From: Saccharothrix sp. NRRL B-16314
GTDB taxonomy: Bacteria > Actinomycetota > Actinomycetes > Mycobacteriales > Pseudonocardiaceae
Length of the DNA: 64,000 nucleotides
Reading direction: 5' to 3'
Assembly (NCBI RefSeq): GCF_000716595.1
Contig: NZ_JNXC01000034.1
Coordinates: 1-64,000 of the forward strand
The position numbers and the translations under genes were made by a program. The notes below the pieces were generated by a model that had not been told where the DNA came from, made no database searches, and saw nothing but the letters and a program-made list of their open reading frames with translations. Shown in pieces: positions 8,330 to 15,739 of this stretch (within the stretch, counting starts at the first letter, position 1; each line of letters opens with the position of its first letter).

Positions 8330-9028
8330 ATGACCGTCCCCCCTGAACGCGCCCGCACCCCCCGCGCCCGGCTGACTGCCCTCGCCACGAGCGTCCTCGT
8401 CGCAGTCGTCACCGTCCTCGTCGGCTCCGCTGCCCCCGCCCGGGCCGCCTCGCACAATCCGGTGATCTTCGTCCACGGTTTCAAGGGCGAGATCAAGACC
8501 GACTGGAGCGTCCTGACGGAGGAATTCCGCAAGGTGGGCGTCACGTCGCTGTGGGAGTTCACCTACTACTCGCCCCAGTCGAACAGGACCACCGCGCAGG
8601 AACTCGCGACCGCCATCGACTCGGTGCGAGCCAGGACCGGCGCGGCGCAGGTCGACATCGTCACCCACTCCATGGGTGGGCTCAACAGCCGCTGGTACCT
8701 CAAGTTCCTCGGAGGGGCCGCCAAGGTCGACGCCTGGGTCTCGCTCGGCGGTCCGAACCACGGCACCGGCTGGGCGTACGCCTGCTGGTACCAGGCTTGT
8801 CACGACATGCGGCCCGGCTCCGACTTCCTCACCACGCTGAACGCCGGGGACGAGACGCCGGGCTCCGTCCGGTACGGCACCTGGTGGTCGCCCTGCGACG
8901 GGATCATCAACCCCGACGGCAGCGTGATTTTGAGCGGCGCGACCAACACCCGCACCGGTTGCATCGGGCACAACAGCATCCCCACCAACGGCGCCGTCGC
9001 GAGCCAGGTGGTCGCCTTCGCCACGTGA
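8330..9028 (+). CDS. secreted lipase/esterase (alpha/beta hydrolase)
   Basis: This 232-residue secreted hydrolase of the Streptomyces-type class 2 lipase family begins with a Sec signal peptide (basic n-region, ATSVLVAVVTVLVGSAAPA, cleavage after ARA near residue 40). The mature part starts PVIFVHGFKG (oxyanion region), has the nucleophile elbow VTHSMGG, and an Asp/His pair supplied by SPCDGIINPD and CIGHNSIPT. Four cysteines in the second half suggest disulfides. The second of two adjacent ATGs is used because the AGGAG upstream then has normal spacing. It is convergent with the LacI gene and terminates at the hairpin 9127-9162. Confidence 0.85.
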   Translation: MTVPPERARTPRARLTALATSVLVAVVTVLVGSAAPARAASHNPVIFVHGFKGEIKTDWSVLTEEFRKVGVTSLWEFTYYSPQSNRTTAQELATAIDSVRARTGAAQVDIVTHSMGGLNSRWYLKFLGGAAKVDAWVSLGGPNHGTGWAYACWYQACHDMRPGSDFLTTLNAGDETPGSVRYGTWWSPCDGIINPDGSVILSGATNTRTGCIGHNSIPTNGAVASQVVAFAT

Positions 9029-9126
9029 GGTCGCGCCCGTGTTCTCGTCAGTCGGCCCCCGGAGGCGTCGAGTGACAGGAGCCGGTCGGTCGCGGGACGG
9101 CTGACCGGATCGGGCCTTTGAGCGAC

Positions 9127-9162
9127 CCGGCGGGGACCCCCTGGAGTGGGGATCCCCGCCGG
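9127..9162. terminator. bidirectional terminator-like hairpin between lipase and LacI genes
   Basis: The left arm 9127-9140 pairs with the right arm 9148-9162 through a 14-bp G/C-rich stem with one bulged base and a 7-nt loop. It lies midway between two convergent stops (9028 and 9200). Confidence 0.7.
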
Positions 9163-9199
9163 TTGTCCGAGAATCGTGCCGGTCAGGCCGGCGGGTGCG

Positions 9200-10303
9200 T
9201 CACGGGCCGAACCAGCGCTCCTCCGCGGTGCCCCGTGGTGAGGCGGCGGTGGAGCCGAGGACCAGTTCGGTGGACAGGGTCACGGCTCTGGGACGGGTGC
9301 GCTCGGCCGAGTCGAGCAGCAGCTTGCCCGCCGCGCGCCCCTTTTCCATCACCGGCTGCCGCACCGTCGTCAGGCCGGCCTGCTCCGCTTCACGGATGCC
9401 GTCGAACCCGGTGACGGTGATGTCCGCGGGCACTCGCATGCCACGCCGCCGCACTTCGCCCAAAGCGCCGAGAGCCAGTATGTCCGACGTGCAGATCAGC
9501 GCCGTGATCTGCGGGTCGCGCTCCAGCACCTGCGCCGCCGCCGCCGCGCCGGACGCGATGGTGTGGTCGAACCGCTCCGCCACCGGCACCGTCGCCCAGT
9601 CCACGCCGACCGACGCGAACGCCTGCGCCAGACCGGCCAGCCGGGCCCGCTGCACGTGGAAGTGCGCGGCCTGCTGCCGCTCCGGCGTCACGAAGTCGTC
9701 GTTCCGGTCCCGCGCCAGCCGCATGCACACCACGCCGACCCGCCGGTGCCCCAGCGAGATCAGGTGCTGCGCCAGCGCGTGCATGGCCGCCTGGTCGTCG
9801 ATGCCGACGCGGTCGACGTTGCCGAGGTCGGGCTGGTCGCACAGCACGGTCGGCACCGGCCGCTCCAGCACGGCCGCCAGGTGCGGGTCGTCGTCGGGCA
9901 CCGAATACACCACGAACCCGTCCACCCCCGCCCGGTGCACGGCCGCCACGTCCTCGCGCTCGGGGTTCGCCGGCACGAGCAGCAGCCCGGTCCCGGCGTC
10001 CTCGCACGCGAGCGCCAACCCCTCCAGGAACCCGATCGCCGCCGGGTCGCGGAACGCGTAGGACAGGTTCTCGGTGAGCAGCAGGCCCACCGCACCGGCC
10101 TTCCGGGTCCGCAGGGAACGGGCCACCGGGTCGGGCCCCGGGTACCCGAGTCGTCTTGCTGTCTCCAACACCCGGCGTCGCAGCTCTGGCGAGAGCTGGT
10201 CGGGACGGTTGTACGCGTTGGACACCGTTGTCCGGGAAACACCCAGCTCCGCCGCCAGTGAGGCGAGCGTCGCGGGGCGTCGCACATGCATCGACCGCGC
10301 CAT
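9200..10303 (-). CDS. LacI family transcriptional regulator
   Basis: This 367-residue repressor has an N-terminal helix-turn-helix and hinge (TLASLAAELGVSRTTVSNAYNRP ... RRRVLETARRLGY) and a periplasmic-binding-protein-like effector domain (ALICTSDILALGALGEVRRRGM, DITVTGFDGIREAEQAGLTTVRQP). The effector is likely a sugar or nucleoside but cannot be named. ATG 10303 (MARSMHVRR) is used because earlier in-frame codons add residues outside the family. It is convergent with the secreted lipase gene. A site upstream of this gene resembles the inverted repeat upstream of the lipase, so lipase control by this repressor is possible. Confidence 0.87.
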   Translation of the reverse strand: MARSMHVRRPATLASLAAELGVSRTTVSNAYNRPDQLSPELRRRVLETARRLGYPGPDPVARSLRTRKAGAVGLLLTENLSYAFRDPAAIGFLEGLALACEDAGTGLLLVPANPEREDVAAVHRAGVDGFVVYSVPDDDPHLAAVLERPVPTVLCDQPDLGNVDRVGIDDQAAMHALAQHLISLGHRRVGVVCMRLARDRNDDFVTPERQQAAHFHVQRARLAGLAQAFASVGVDWATVPVAERFDHTIASGAAAAAQVLERDPQITALICTSDILALGALGEVRRRGMRVPADITVTGFDGIREAEQAGLTTVRQPVMEKGRAAGKLLLDSAERTRPRAVTLSTELVLGSTAASPRGTAEERWFGP

Positions 10304-10309
10304 GAAGTG

Positions 10310-10320
10310 ACCGTAACGGT
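10310..10320. promoter_or_regulatory. palindrome upstream of the LacI gene
   Basis: ACCGT-A-ACGGT is a perfect 5-bp palindrome with a one-base centre, 6 bp before the ATG of the LacI gene. A second inverted repeat, CCACTT-ACAG-AAGTGG, follows at 10327-10342. Either could be an autoregulatory operator. Confidence 0.35.
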
Positions 10321-10390
10321 TCAGAACCACTTACAGAAGTGGGGGTGACGGGCGTCCCTCGAATTCACCATCAGCCCAGCTAGGGTGCCA

Positions 10391-10403
10391 TTACCTCACG
10401 GTA
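10391..10403. promoter_or_regulatory. candidate operator similar to the lipase-upstream repeat
   Basis: TTACCTCACGGTA matches 11 of 13 positions of the corresponding part of the inverted repeat at 8294-8309 (TTACC-TNNC-GGTA core). It lies between the two LacI genes, about 90 bp upstream of the first one's start. Confidence 0.35.
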
Positions 10404-10410
10404 CAGTGGT

Positions 10411-11460
10411 CTAAACCAATGAGGGTGTCGCGGAAGACTCGCGCACCACCAGCCGCGGTCGGAAAACACGCGTGTAATTACCCGCCGGACGCCGGCGCCG
10501 ATCCGGGTCGAGCCGGTGCACCAACTCGTCCACGGCCGCCGCCGCCATTTCCTCGATCGGCTGCGCCAGCGTGGTCAGCGAAGGCGAGCAGTACGACGCC
10601 AACGGGATGTCGTCGAACCCCACCACGGACAGGTCGCCGGGCACGGACAGCCCGCGCCGGTGCGCCTCCCGCAGCACGCCGATCGCCATGTGGTCGGACG
10701 AGCAGATCACCGCCGTCGGCCGCACGGTGTCCAACAACGTCGACACCGCCTCCGCGCCGCCCTCCGGCCCGAACGGGCCGTGCGCCACGTAGTCGGACGA
10801 CGCCGGCAGCCCGTCCTCCTCCAACGCCGCCGCCCACCCGGCCCGCTTGAGCCGCGACGGCAACGCCCGGCCCGGCCCCGACACGAACCCGATCCGCCGG
10901 TGCCCCAGCTCCACCAGGTGCCTGGTCGCCGCGTACCCCGCGTGCTGCTCGTCCACGGTCACGTCCGGCACGTCCAGCGACGGCGTCGCCCCGTTGACGA
11001 ACACCATGTGCACACCGTCCGCCAGCAGCTTCGCGTAGTACGACGGCCGCGGCGCCTGGCCGAGCGGCACCTCGACGTTCGTGATCTCCGGTGACACGAA
11101 CACCATGCCCTCGACGCCCCGCGCGAGGAGCATCCGCACGTACTCCTCCTCGCCCATCGCCCCCGCGCCCGTGGCCCGCGTGTTGCACAGCAGCGACGAG
11201 TACCCCAGCCGGGCGGCGCGCACCTCCAGCGCCTCGGCGAACGCCGGGAACACCGGGTTGGACAGTTCCGGCACGAGCAGCCCGATCACGCCGGTCCGCT
11301 GGAGCGCGCCGAGCCCCCGCGGCGTGTAAGGCATTTCCGCAAGCACCGCGAGCACCCGCTGGCGCGTCTCGTCGTTGACGCCGGCCCGGCGGTTGAGCAC
11401 TCGGCTGACCGTGGAGATGCTCACCCCGGCTGCCCTGGCGATCTCGGACAGACCGGACAC
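10411..11460 (-). CDS. malR: LacI family regulator of the maltose-type ABC operon (MalR-like)
   Basis: This 349-residue LacI-type repressor has the DNA-binding head GLSEIARAAGVSISTVSRVLNRR followed by the TRQRVLAVLAEMPYTPRGL hinge. The sugar-binding core ends SVVGFDDIPLASYCSPSLTTLAQP. GTG 11460 is chosen because a GAGGAGG lies just upstream and the helix-turn-helix begins at once; longer forms extend into the intergenic region. It is divergent from malEFG, the arrangement of Streptomyces malR. Two copies of a shared operator-like 15-mer lie in the intergenic region and a third precedes the MsiK-type ATPase gene. The function is inferred from context; the ligand is presumably a maltodextrin. 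Confidence 0.82.
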   Translation of the reverse strand: MSGLSEIARAAGVSISTVSRVLNRRAGVNDETRQRVLAVLAEMPYTPRGLGALQRTGVIGLLVPELSNPVFPAFAEALEVRAARLGYSSLLCNTRATGAGAMGEEEYVRMLLARGVEGMVFVSPEITNVEVPLGQAPRPSYYAKLLADGVHMVFVNGATPSLDVPDVTVDEQHAGYAATRHLVELGHRRIGFVSGPGRALPSRLKRAGWAAALEEDGLPASSDYVAHGPFGPEGGAEAVSTLLDTVRPTAVICSSDHMAIGVLREAHRRGLSVPGDLSVVGFDDIPLASYCSPSLTTLAQPIEEMAAAAVDELVHRLDPDRRRRPAGNYTRVFRPRLVVRESSATPSLV

Positions 11461-11529
11461 CGTGCCTCCTCGCGTGTACGTCGGCGTACCGATCATCGGA
11501 CCCCGGGTGACGTGCAGCCTGCCGCCAGC

Positions 11530-11544
11530 GGCAAATTTTTGCAA
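11530..11544. promoter_or_regulatory. LacI/MalR-type operator candidate 1
   Basis: GGCAAATTTTTGCAA fits the near-palindromic consensus SGYAARNNYTTGCAA shared with 11651-11665 and 15682-15696. It lies in front of the malR-like gene, 70 bp upstream of its start. Confidence 0.5.
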
Positions 11545-11604
11545 CGCCTGCCTGCGTTTCCGTGGGGAGGCCGGGGCCGTTACGGCTTGGTTACGTGCGA
11601 ACCC

Positions 11605-11634
11605 TTGACCCGGCCCTGGTCGGCGGGATGAAAT
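11605..11634 (+). promoter_or_regulatory. candidate malE promoter
   Basis: TTGACC (11605-11610) and TGAAAT (11629-11634) are separated by 18 bp. The operator candidate at 11651-11665 begins 17 bp downstream, where repressor binding would block clearance. The -10 match is only moderate. Confidence 0.4.
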
Positions 11635-11650
11635 CCGCGTCAACAATTTC

Positions 11651-11665
11651 GCAAGTTCTTGCAAG
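11651..11665. promoter_or_regulatory. LacI/MalR-type operator candidate 2
   Basis: CGCAAGTTCTTGCAA contains perfect GCAAG/CTTGC arms around a TT centre. It lies between the predicted promoter and the malE start codon. Confidence 0.55.
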
Positions 11666-11709
11666 AGCCTTCATCACGGTGAGGGCCCGCAGGAGGGACG
11701 ACAGCAACG

Positions 11710-12966
11710 ATGCGACGTACCACCCTCGTGACCGCAGTGGCGGCAGCCGGCGCCCTCGTCCTCACCGCGTGCGGTGGTGGCGACGGCGGATCGGCGTCCG
11801 GCGACTCCGGCGAGATCACCTTCTGGGACACCAGCGGCCCGAACGAGAGCCCGGTGTTCACCAAGATCGCGCAGGACTGCGCGACCAAGGGCGGCTACAA
11901 GGTCAAGACCGAGACGGTCGCCTTCGACCAGGCCCTGAACAACTACCGCACCGCGGCGCAGGGCGGTCAGGGGCCGGACGTGTTCCGCGCCGAGGTCGCC
12001 TGGGTGCCCCAGCTGGCCAAGCTCGGCTACGTGGTCGACCTGACCGGCACGGAGCTGGCCACCGACACGGCCGACTTCCTGGAGACGCCGCTCGGCTCGA
12101 CCAAGTTCGACGGCAAGTCCTACGGCGTCCCCCAGGTCACCGACTCGCTGGCGCTGTTCTACAACAAGAAGCTGCTGGCCGACGCCGGCGTCACGCCGCC
12201 GAAGACGTGGGAAGAGCTGAAGACCGCCGCGGCCAAGCTCGGCGGCGAGAAGGCGATCTTCATCAACAACGACGCGTACTACGCGCTGCCGTTCATCTAC
12301 GGCGGTGGCGGCGACCTGGTCGACGCGGACGCGAAGAAGATCGTGGTCAACTCGGCGGAGAACGTGAAGGCGCTGGAGACCGCCAAGGGCCTGCTGGACG
12401 CCAAGGCCGCGTCCACCGCGCTCGACCCGGCGAACTCCTACAACAACATGCAGGCCGCGTTCACCTCCGGCGAGGTCGCCATGGTGATCAACGGCCCGTG
12501 GTCGGTGGCCGACTACCTCAAGGGCACCGCGTTCACCGACGCCGCCAACCTCGGCATCGCCCCCGTCCCCGGTGACACCGCGGGCAAGGGCTCCGCGCCC
12601 GTCGGCGGCCACGACTACGTGATCCGGCAGGGCACCAAGGCCAAGGACTCGTCGATCAAGTTCATCGCCTGCATGAGCAGCGTCGAGTCGCAGGTCCAGG
12701 TCGCCAAGGAGCTGGGCCTGCTGCCCACCCGCAAGTCCGCCTACGAGAACGCGGACGTGAAGGCCAACGCGGTCGTGTCGGCGTTCGAGCCGGTCGTCAC
12801 CGCCGCCCACCCCCGCGCGTGGATCCCCGAGGGCGGGCAGCTGTTCGACCCGCTGAAGATCGCCTACGCGGACGTGCTGGCGGGCAAGAAGGACGCCAAG
12901 ACGGCGCTGGACGAGGTCGCCAAGGCCTACAAGGACACCGTCGTCCCCGAGTACACGGTCGGCTGA
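11710..12966 (+). CDS. malE: maltose/maltodextrin-type ABC transporter substrate-binding lipoprotein
   Basis: This 418-residue extracellular solute-binding protein of family 1 has a lipoprotein signal with LVLTAC at residues 16-21. A Gly/Ser/Asp linker follows, then the family core EITFWDTSGPNESPVF, GPDVFRAEVAWVPQLAKLG, SLALFYNKKLLADAGV and GEVAMVINGPWSVADYL. It captures a sugar outside the cell for MalF/MalG. Maltodextrin specificity is inferred from resemblance to Streptomyces MalE and from the divergent MalR-like repressor. An AGGAGG lies 13 nt before the start, a long spacing. It is the first gene of malEFG. Confidence 0.85.
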   Translation: MRRTTLVTAVAAAGALVLTACGGGDGGSASGDSGEITFWDTSGPNESPVFTKIAQDCATKGGYKVKTETVAFDQALNNYRTAAQGGQGPDVFRAEVAWVPQLAKLGYVVDLTGTELATDTADFLETPLGSTKFDGKSYGVPQVTDSLALFYNKKLLADAGVTPPKTWEELKTAAAKLGGEKAIFINNDAYYALPFIYGGGGDLVDADAKKIVVNSAENVKALETAKGLLDAKAASTALDPANSYNNMQAAFTSGEVAMVINGPWSVADYLKGTAFTDAANLGIAPVPGDTAGKGSAPVGGHDYVIRQGTKAKDSSIKFIACMSSVESQVQVAKELGLLPTRKSAYENADVKANAVVSAFEPVVTAAHPRAWIPEGGQLFDPLKIAYADVLAGKKDAKTALDEVAKAYKDTVVPEYTVG

Positions 12967-13030
12967 CCGACCCTCGCGGCGCCCGGCTCGCACTGAGCCG
13001 GGCGCCGCGGGCCAGCGAAGGGAGACTTCG

Positions 13031-13951
13031 GTGCGCAGGTTCCTGGACCGGCACTGGTACGCGTACGCGATGGTGCTGCCGGTCGTGGTGGTCATCGCGG
13101 TGCTGGTGCTGTTCCCGCTCGCCCAGGGCGTGTTCTTCACCTTCACCGACATCAACGAAGGCAACATCGCCAACCCGATCCTCGACCGGCCGGCGTCCTA
13201 CGTCTCCGTTGGCCTCGACAACTACTTGAACATCCTGTCCGGCGACGCGAGCTACGGCGCGTTCTGGTCGACGCTCGTGCGCACGCTGATCTGGACGTTC
13301 GGCTGCGTGTTCTTCCACTACACGATCGGCCTCGGCCTGGCCCTGCTGCTCAACCGCGAGGTGCGCGGCCGGGCGGTCTACCGGGTGCTGCTGGTCCTGC
13401 CGTGGGCGGTGCCCGCGTTCATCAGCGCGTTCGCGTGGAAGTACATGTTCAACGCGCAGTACGGGATCATCAACCAGTTCCTGCGCTTCCTCGGGCTGGA
13501 CGACCCGCCGGTGTGGCTGGGCCAGTCCGACTGGGCGCTGGTCGCGGTGATCATCGTGAACGTGTGGCTGGGCGTGCCGTTCATGATGGTGGCGCTGCTG
13601 GGCGGGCTCCAGTCGATCCCCGGCGACCTCTACGAGGCGGCCGAGGTGGACGGCGCGACGCCGTGGCAGCGGTTCCGGAACGTGACGCTGCCCGGGTTGA
13701 GGTCGGTGTCCAGCACGGTGGTGCTGCTCGGCATCATCTGGACGTTCAACATGTTCGCGATCATCTACCTGATCACCGGGCCGAACCCGAACACCCGGAT
13801 CCTGGTGACGTACGCGTTCGAGCGGTTCTTCTCCGGGGCGTCCCGGGACTTCGCGGTGGCGTCGACCTACGGCGTGCTGATCCTGTCCGTGCTGCTCGTG
13901 TTCGCGGGCGTGTACCGGCGCGCGCTGCGCAAGCAAGGCGAGGTGTGGTGA
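13031..13951 (+). CDS. malF: sugar ABC transporter permease, MalF type
   Basis: This 306-residue inner-membrane permease has six predicted helices and the cytoplasmic EAA loop that docks the ATPase (EAAEVDGATPWQRFRNVTLP, about residues 204-223). The start is GTG at 13031, preceded by GAAGGGAG. Its stop overlaps the malG start by one base (TGATG), so translation is coupled. With MalG it forms the pore for the MalE-bound sugar. Confidence 0.88.
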   Translation: MRRFLDRHWYAYAMVLPVVVVIAVLVLFPLAQGVFFTFTDINEGNIANPILDRPASYVSVGLDNYLNILSGDASYGAFWSTLVRTLIWTFGCVFFHYTIGLGLALLLNREVRGRAVYRVLLVLPWAVPAFISAFAWKYMFNAQYGIINQFLRFLGLDDPPVWLGQSDWALVAVIIVNVWLGVPFMMVALLGGLQSIPGDLYEAAEVDGATPWQRFRNVTLPGLRSVSSTVVLLGIIWTFNMFAIIYLITGPNPNTRILVTYAFERFFSGASRDFAVASTYGVLILSVLLVFAGVYRRALRKQGEVW

Positions 13952-14859
13952 TGACGGTCGAAGCGGCTTCGGTGAAGGTCGTCCGGCCCGGGGTGGTCGC
14001 GCGGCGCCCCGACCGGAAGCGTTCGGAACGGTCCCGACTGGCGAGCGTCGGCCTGCACGGGGCGCTCGTCGTGGCGTCGCTGGTCGCGGTGTTCCCGGTG
14101 TTCTGGGTGCTCGTGACGTCGTTCAAGCCGGACGCGAAGGCCGTGGAGACCACGCCGAAGCTGGTGAACGACTCCAGCCTGGACAACTACGCGCGGATCC
14201 TCGCCGGCGAGAAGGGCGACTTCCTGGCGTGGTTCGGCAACTCGGTGCTGATCGCGTTGATGACGACGGTGCTGGCGGTGTTCCTGTCGGCGACGACGGG
14301 GTACGCGGCGTCGCGGTTCCGGTTCCCGGGCAAGCGGTCGCTGATGCTGTCGTTCCTGGTCGTGCAGATGTTCCCGTTCGCGGTGCTGATCGTGCCGCTG
14401 TACAACATCCTGCTGCTGCTGGGGCTGCAAGGCACGTCGATGGGCCTGGTGCTGGTCTACTGCACGACCGCCGTGCCGTTCTGCACGTACATGCTGAAGG
14501 GTTACTTCGACACGATCCCGAACGACATCGACGAGGCCGGGCGGGTCGACGGCTTGTCGCCGTTCGGCGTGTTCTGGCGGCTCGTGCTGCCCCTGGCCCG
14601 GCCGGGCCTCGCCGTGACCGCGTTCTACGCGTTCCTCACGGCGTGGGGCGAGGTGGCGTTCGCGTCGGCGTTCCTGTCGGCGGCGGACGAGTCGAAGACG
14701 CTGGCGGTCGGCCTGCAGGTGTTCGTGCAGCAGAACCGGACCGAGTGGGGTCACCTGGCGGCGGCGTCGATCCTGGTCGCGATCCCGGCGATCATCGTGT
14801 TCTACCTGGTGCAGCGGTTCCTGGTGACGGGCCTGTCGTCCGGTGCCGTGAAGGGCTGA
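13951..14859 (+). CDS. malG: sugar ABC transporter permease, MalG type
   Basis: This 302-residue partner permease has an unusually long basic N-terminal extension (about 35 residues) before the first helix, then six helices. Its EAA loop reads EAGRVDGLSPFGVFWRLVLP. The C-terminus ends FLVTGLSSGAVKG, typical of MalG proteins. ATG at 13951 overlaps the malF stop. No ATPase gene follows; instead the VapBC pair intervenes before the MsiK-type ATPase gene. Confidence 0.88.
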   Translation: MTVEAASVKVVRPGVVARRPDRKRSERSRLASVGLHGALVVASLVAVFPVFWVLVTSFKPDAKAVETTPKLVNDSSLDNYARILAGEKGDFLAWFGNSVLIALMTTVLAVFLSATTGYAASRFRFPGKRSLMLSFLVVQMFPFAVLIVPLYNILLLLGLQGTSMGLVLVYCTTAVPFCTYMLKGYFDTIPNDIDEAGRVDGLSPFGVFWRLVLPLARPGLAVTAFYAFLTAWGEVAFASAFLSAADESKTLAVGLQVFVQQNRTEWGHLAAASILVAIPAIIVFYLVQRFLVTGLSSGAVKG

Positions 14860-14865
14860 GCGGTT

Positions 14866-14897
14866 CGGAGGCCTCCGCCCGGCGCGGGGGCCTCCGC
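14866..14897 (+). terminator. hairpin after malG
   Basis: CGGAGGC at 14866 pairs with GCCTCCG ending at 14897. The left arm is also part of the 12-bp palindrome CGGAGGCCTCCG, so alternative folds exist. It sits between the convergent malG and vapC stops. Confidence 0.45.
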
Positions 14898-14898
14898 C

Positions 14899-15258
14899 TC
14901 AGACTTCGATGACCTCGACCAGCGACTCCAAGCCCACGAAGTCCTTGGCGTTGCGGGTGTAGAGCGGCAGGTCGTGGCACGAGGCGGTGGCCGCGACCAT
15001 CAGCCCGACCATGCTGCCGTACCGCGCGGCCACGCGTCGGTCGAAGGGCAGCGGTTCGAAGTCCACGATCGCGACACCCAGCCGCTTGGTGCGCACATCG
15101 CGGGTTGTCGCGTCCTTCGCCGGCGTAATTCCCTTGTACAACTCCGCCATGGTGACGGCCGTCAGCTCGGAGACCTCCGGCAGGAGCCACGGGTCCAGCA
15201 GGTCGAGGTCGATGTACGTGGAAGTGTCCAGGACGCCGAAGGTGTGGCGATCAGCCAC
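14899..15258 (-). CDS. vapC: VapC-like PIN-domain toxin, probably defective
   Basis: This 119-residue PIN-domain protein is the second gene of a toxin-antitoxin pair. VapC toxins are metal-dependent RNases. The first acidic residue (VLDTSTYIDL) and second (MAELYKG) are present, and the C-terminal LPLYTRNAKDF is intact. The segment normally holding the third acidic residue (D-x-x-IAA) is missing: YGSMVG runs directly into LMVAATA, with Gly in the Asp position. The protein is also shorter than usual. GTG 15258 overlaps the antitoxin stop by 8 bp, giving coupled translation; ATG 15282 is an alternative. It may be nuclease-dead. Confidence 0.78.
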   Translation of the reverse strand: MADRHTFGVLDTSTYIDLDLLDPWLLPEVSELTAVTMAELYKGITPAKDATTRDVRTKRLGVAIVDFEPLPFDRRVAARYGSMVGLMVAATASCHDLPLYTRNAKDFVGLESLVEVIEV

Positions 15259-15523
15259 GGCTGCGCTCCCACGGGTCGTCATCGATGCGATCGATCCCGA
15301 AGAACTCGTCCGCTTCCGCGCGCATCTGCGCGTAGTCGACCCTCGGCAAGGGCTTGAGCCGCTCGATGACCTCCTCCGTGTTCAGGCGCTGCCTGTGCAT
15401 CGGTGGGCGCAGTTCGGCGACCTCGGCGCCGTCGCGCACGACGTGGTACGCCTCGCCGGCTTCGACGGCTTCGATGACTTCTGTGGGGTTCTTGGCGAAC
15501 TCCCACTGACTGATGACCTTCAC
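15251..15523 (-). CDS. vapB: VapB-like antitoxin
   Basis: This 90-residue protein has an N-terminal Phd/YefM-like DNA-binding and dimerisation module (VISQWEFAKNPTEVIEAV ... YHVVRDGAEVAEL) and an acidic, Trp/Arg-tipped C-terminus expected to wrap the toxin. GTG 15523 lies 7 nt after a TAGCGT -10 box with no Shine-Dalgarno sequence, suggesting a leaderless mRNA. The downstream PIN gene overlaps it by 8 bp. The pair is inserted between malG and the msiK gene. Confidence 0.8.
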   Translation of the reverse strand: MKVISQWEFAKNPTEVIEAVEAGEAYHVVRDGAEVAELRPPMHRQRLNTEEVIERLKPLPRVDYAQMRAEADEFFGIDRIDDDPWERSRG

Positions 15524-15530
15524 GCCGGCA

Positions 15531-15536
15531 ACGCTA
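15531..15536 (-). promoter_or_regulatory. -10 box of the vapBC promoter
   Basis: TAGCGT on the minus strand ends 7 nt before the GTG of the antitoxin gene, the geometry of a leaderless transcript. No Shine-Dalgarno sequence is present. Confidence 0.45.
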
Positions 15537-15681
15537 GCGACCGCGTGCGGCACGCGTCCAGGAGTGATACCGCTGGTCAAACGCCTGCCAGGGGAGACCC
15601 GGTCGGGTGACGGACGCCCCCTGCGGGGCGGTCCCGGGCCTCGGCTGAACCGATCCGGAATTAGACCAATCCACCGGTTCC

Positions 15682-15696
15682 CGTAAGCGCTTGCAA
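15682..15696. promoter_or_regulatory. LacI/MalR-type operator candidate 3, upstream of msiK
   Basis: CGTAAGCGCTTGCAA contains the perfect palindrome AAGCGCTT and fits the cre-like LacI-family pattern. It shares SGYAARNNYTTGCAA with the two sites at the malR/malE intergenic region. It lies 44 bp before the ATPase start. Confidence 0.55.
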
Positions 15697-15739
15697 TCCC
15701 TAACGTTGCCGCAAAGCTTGGTAGTGAAAGGTGCGTGGC

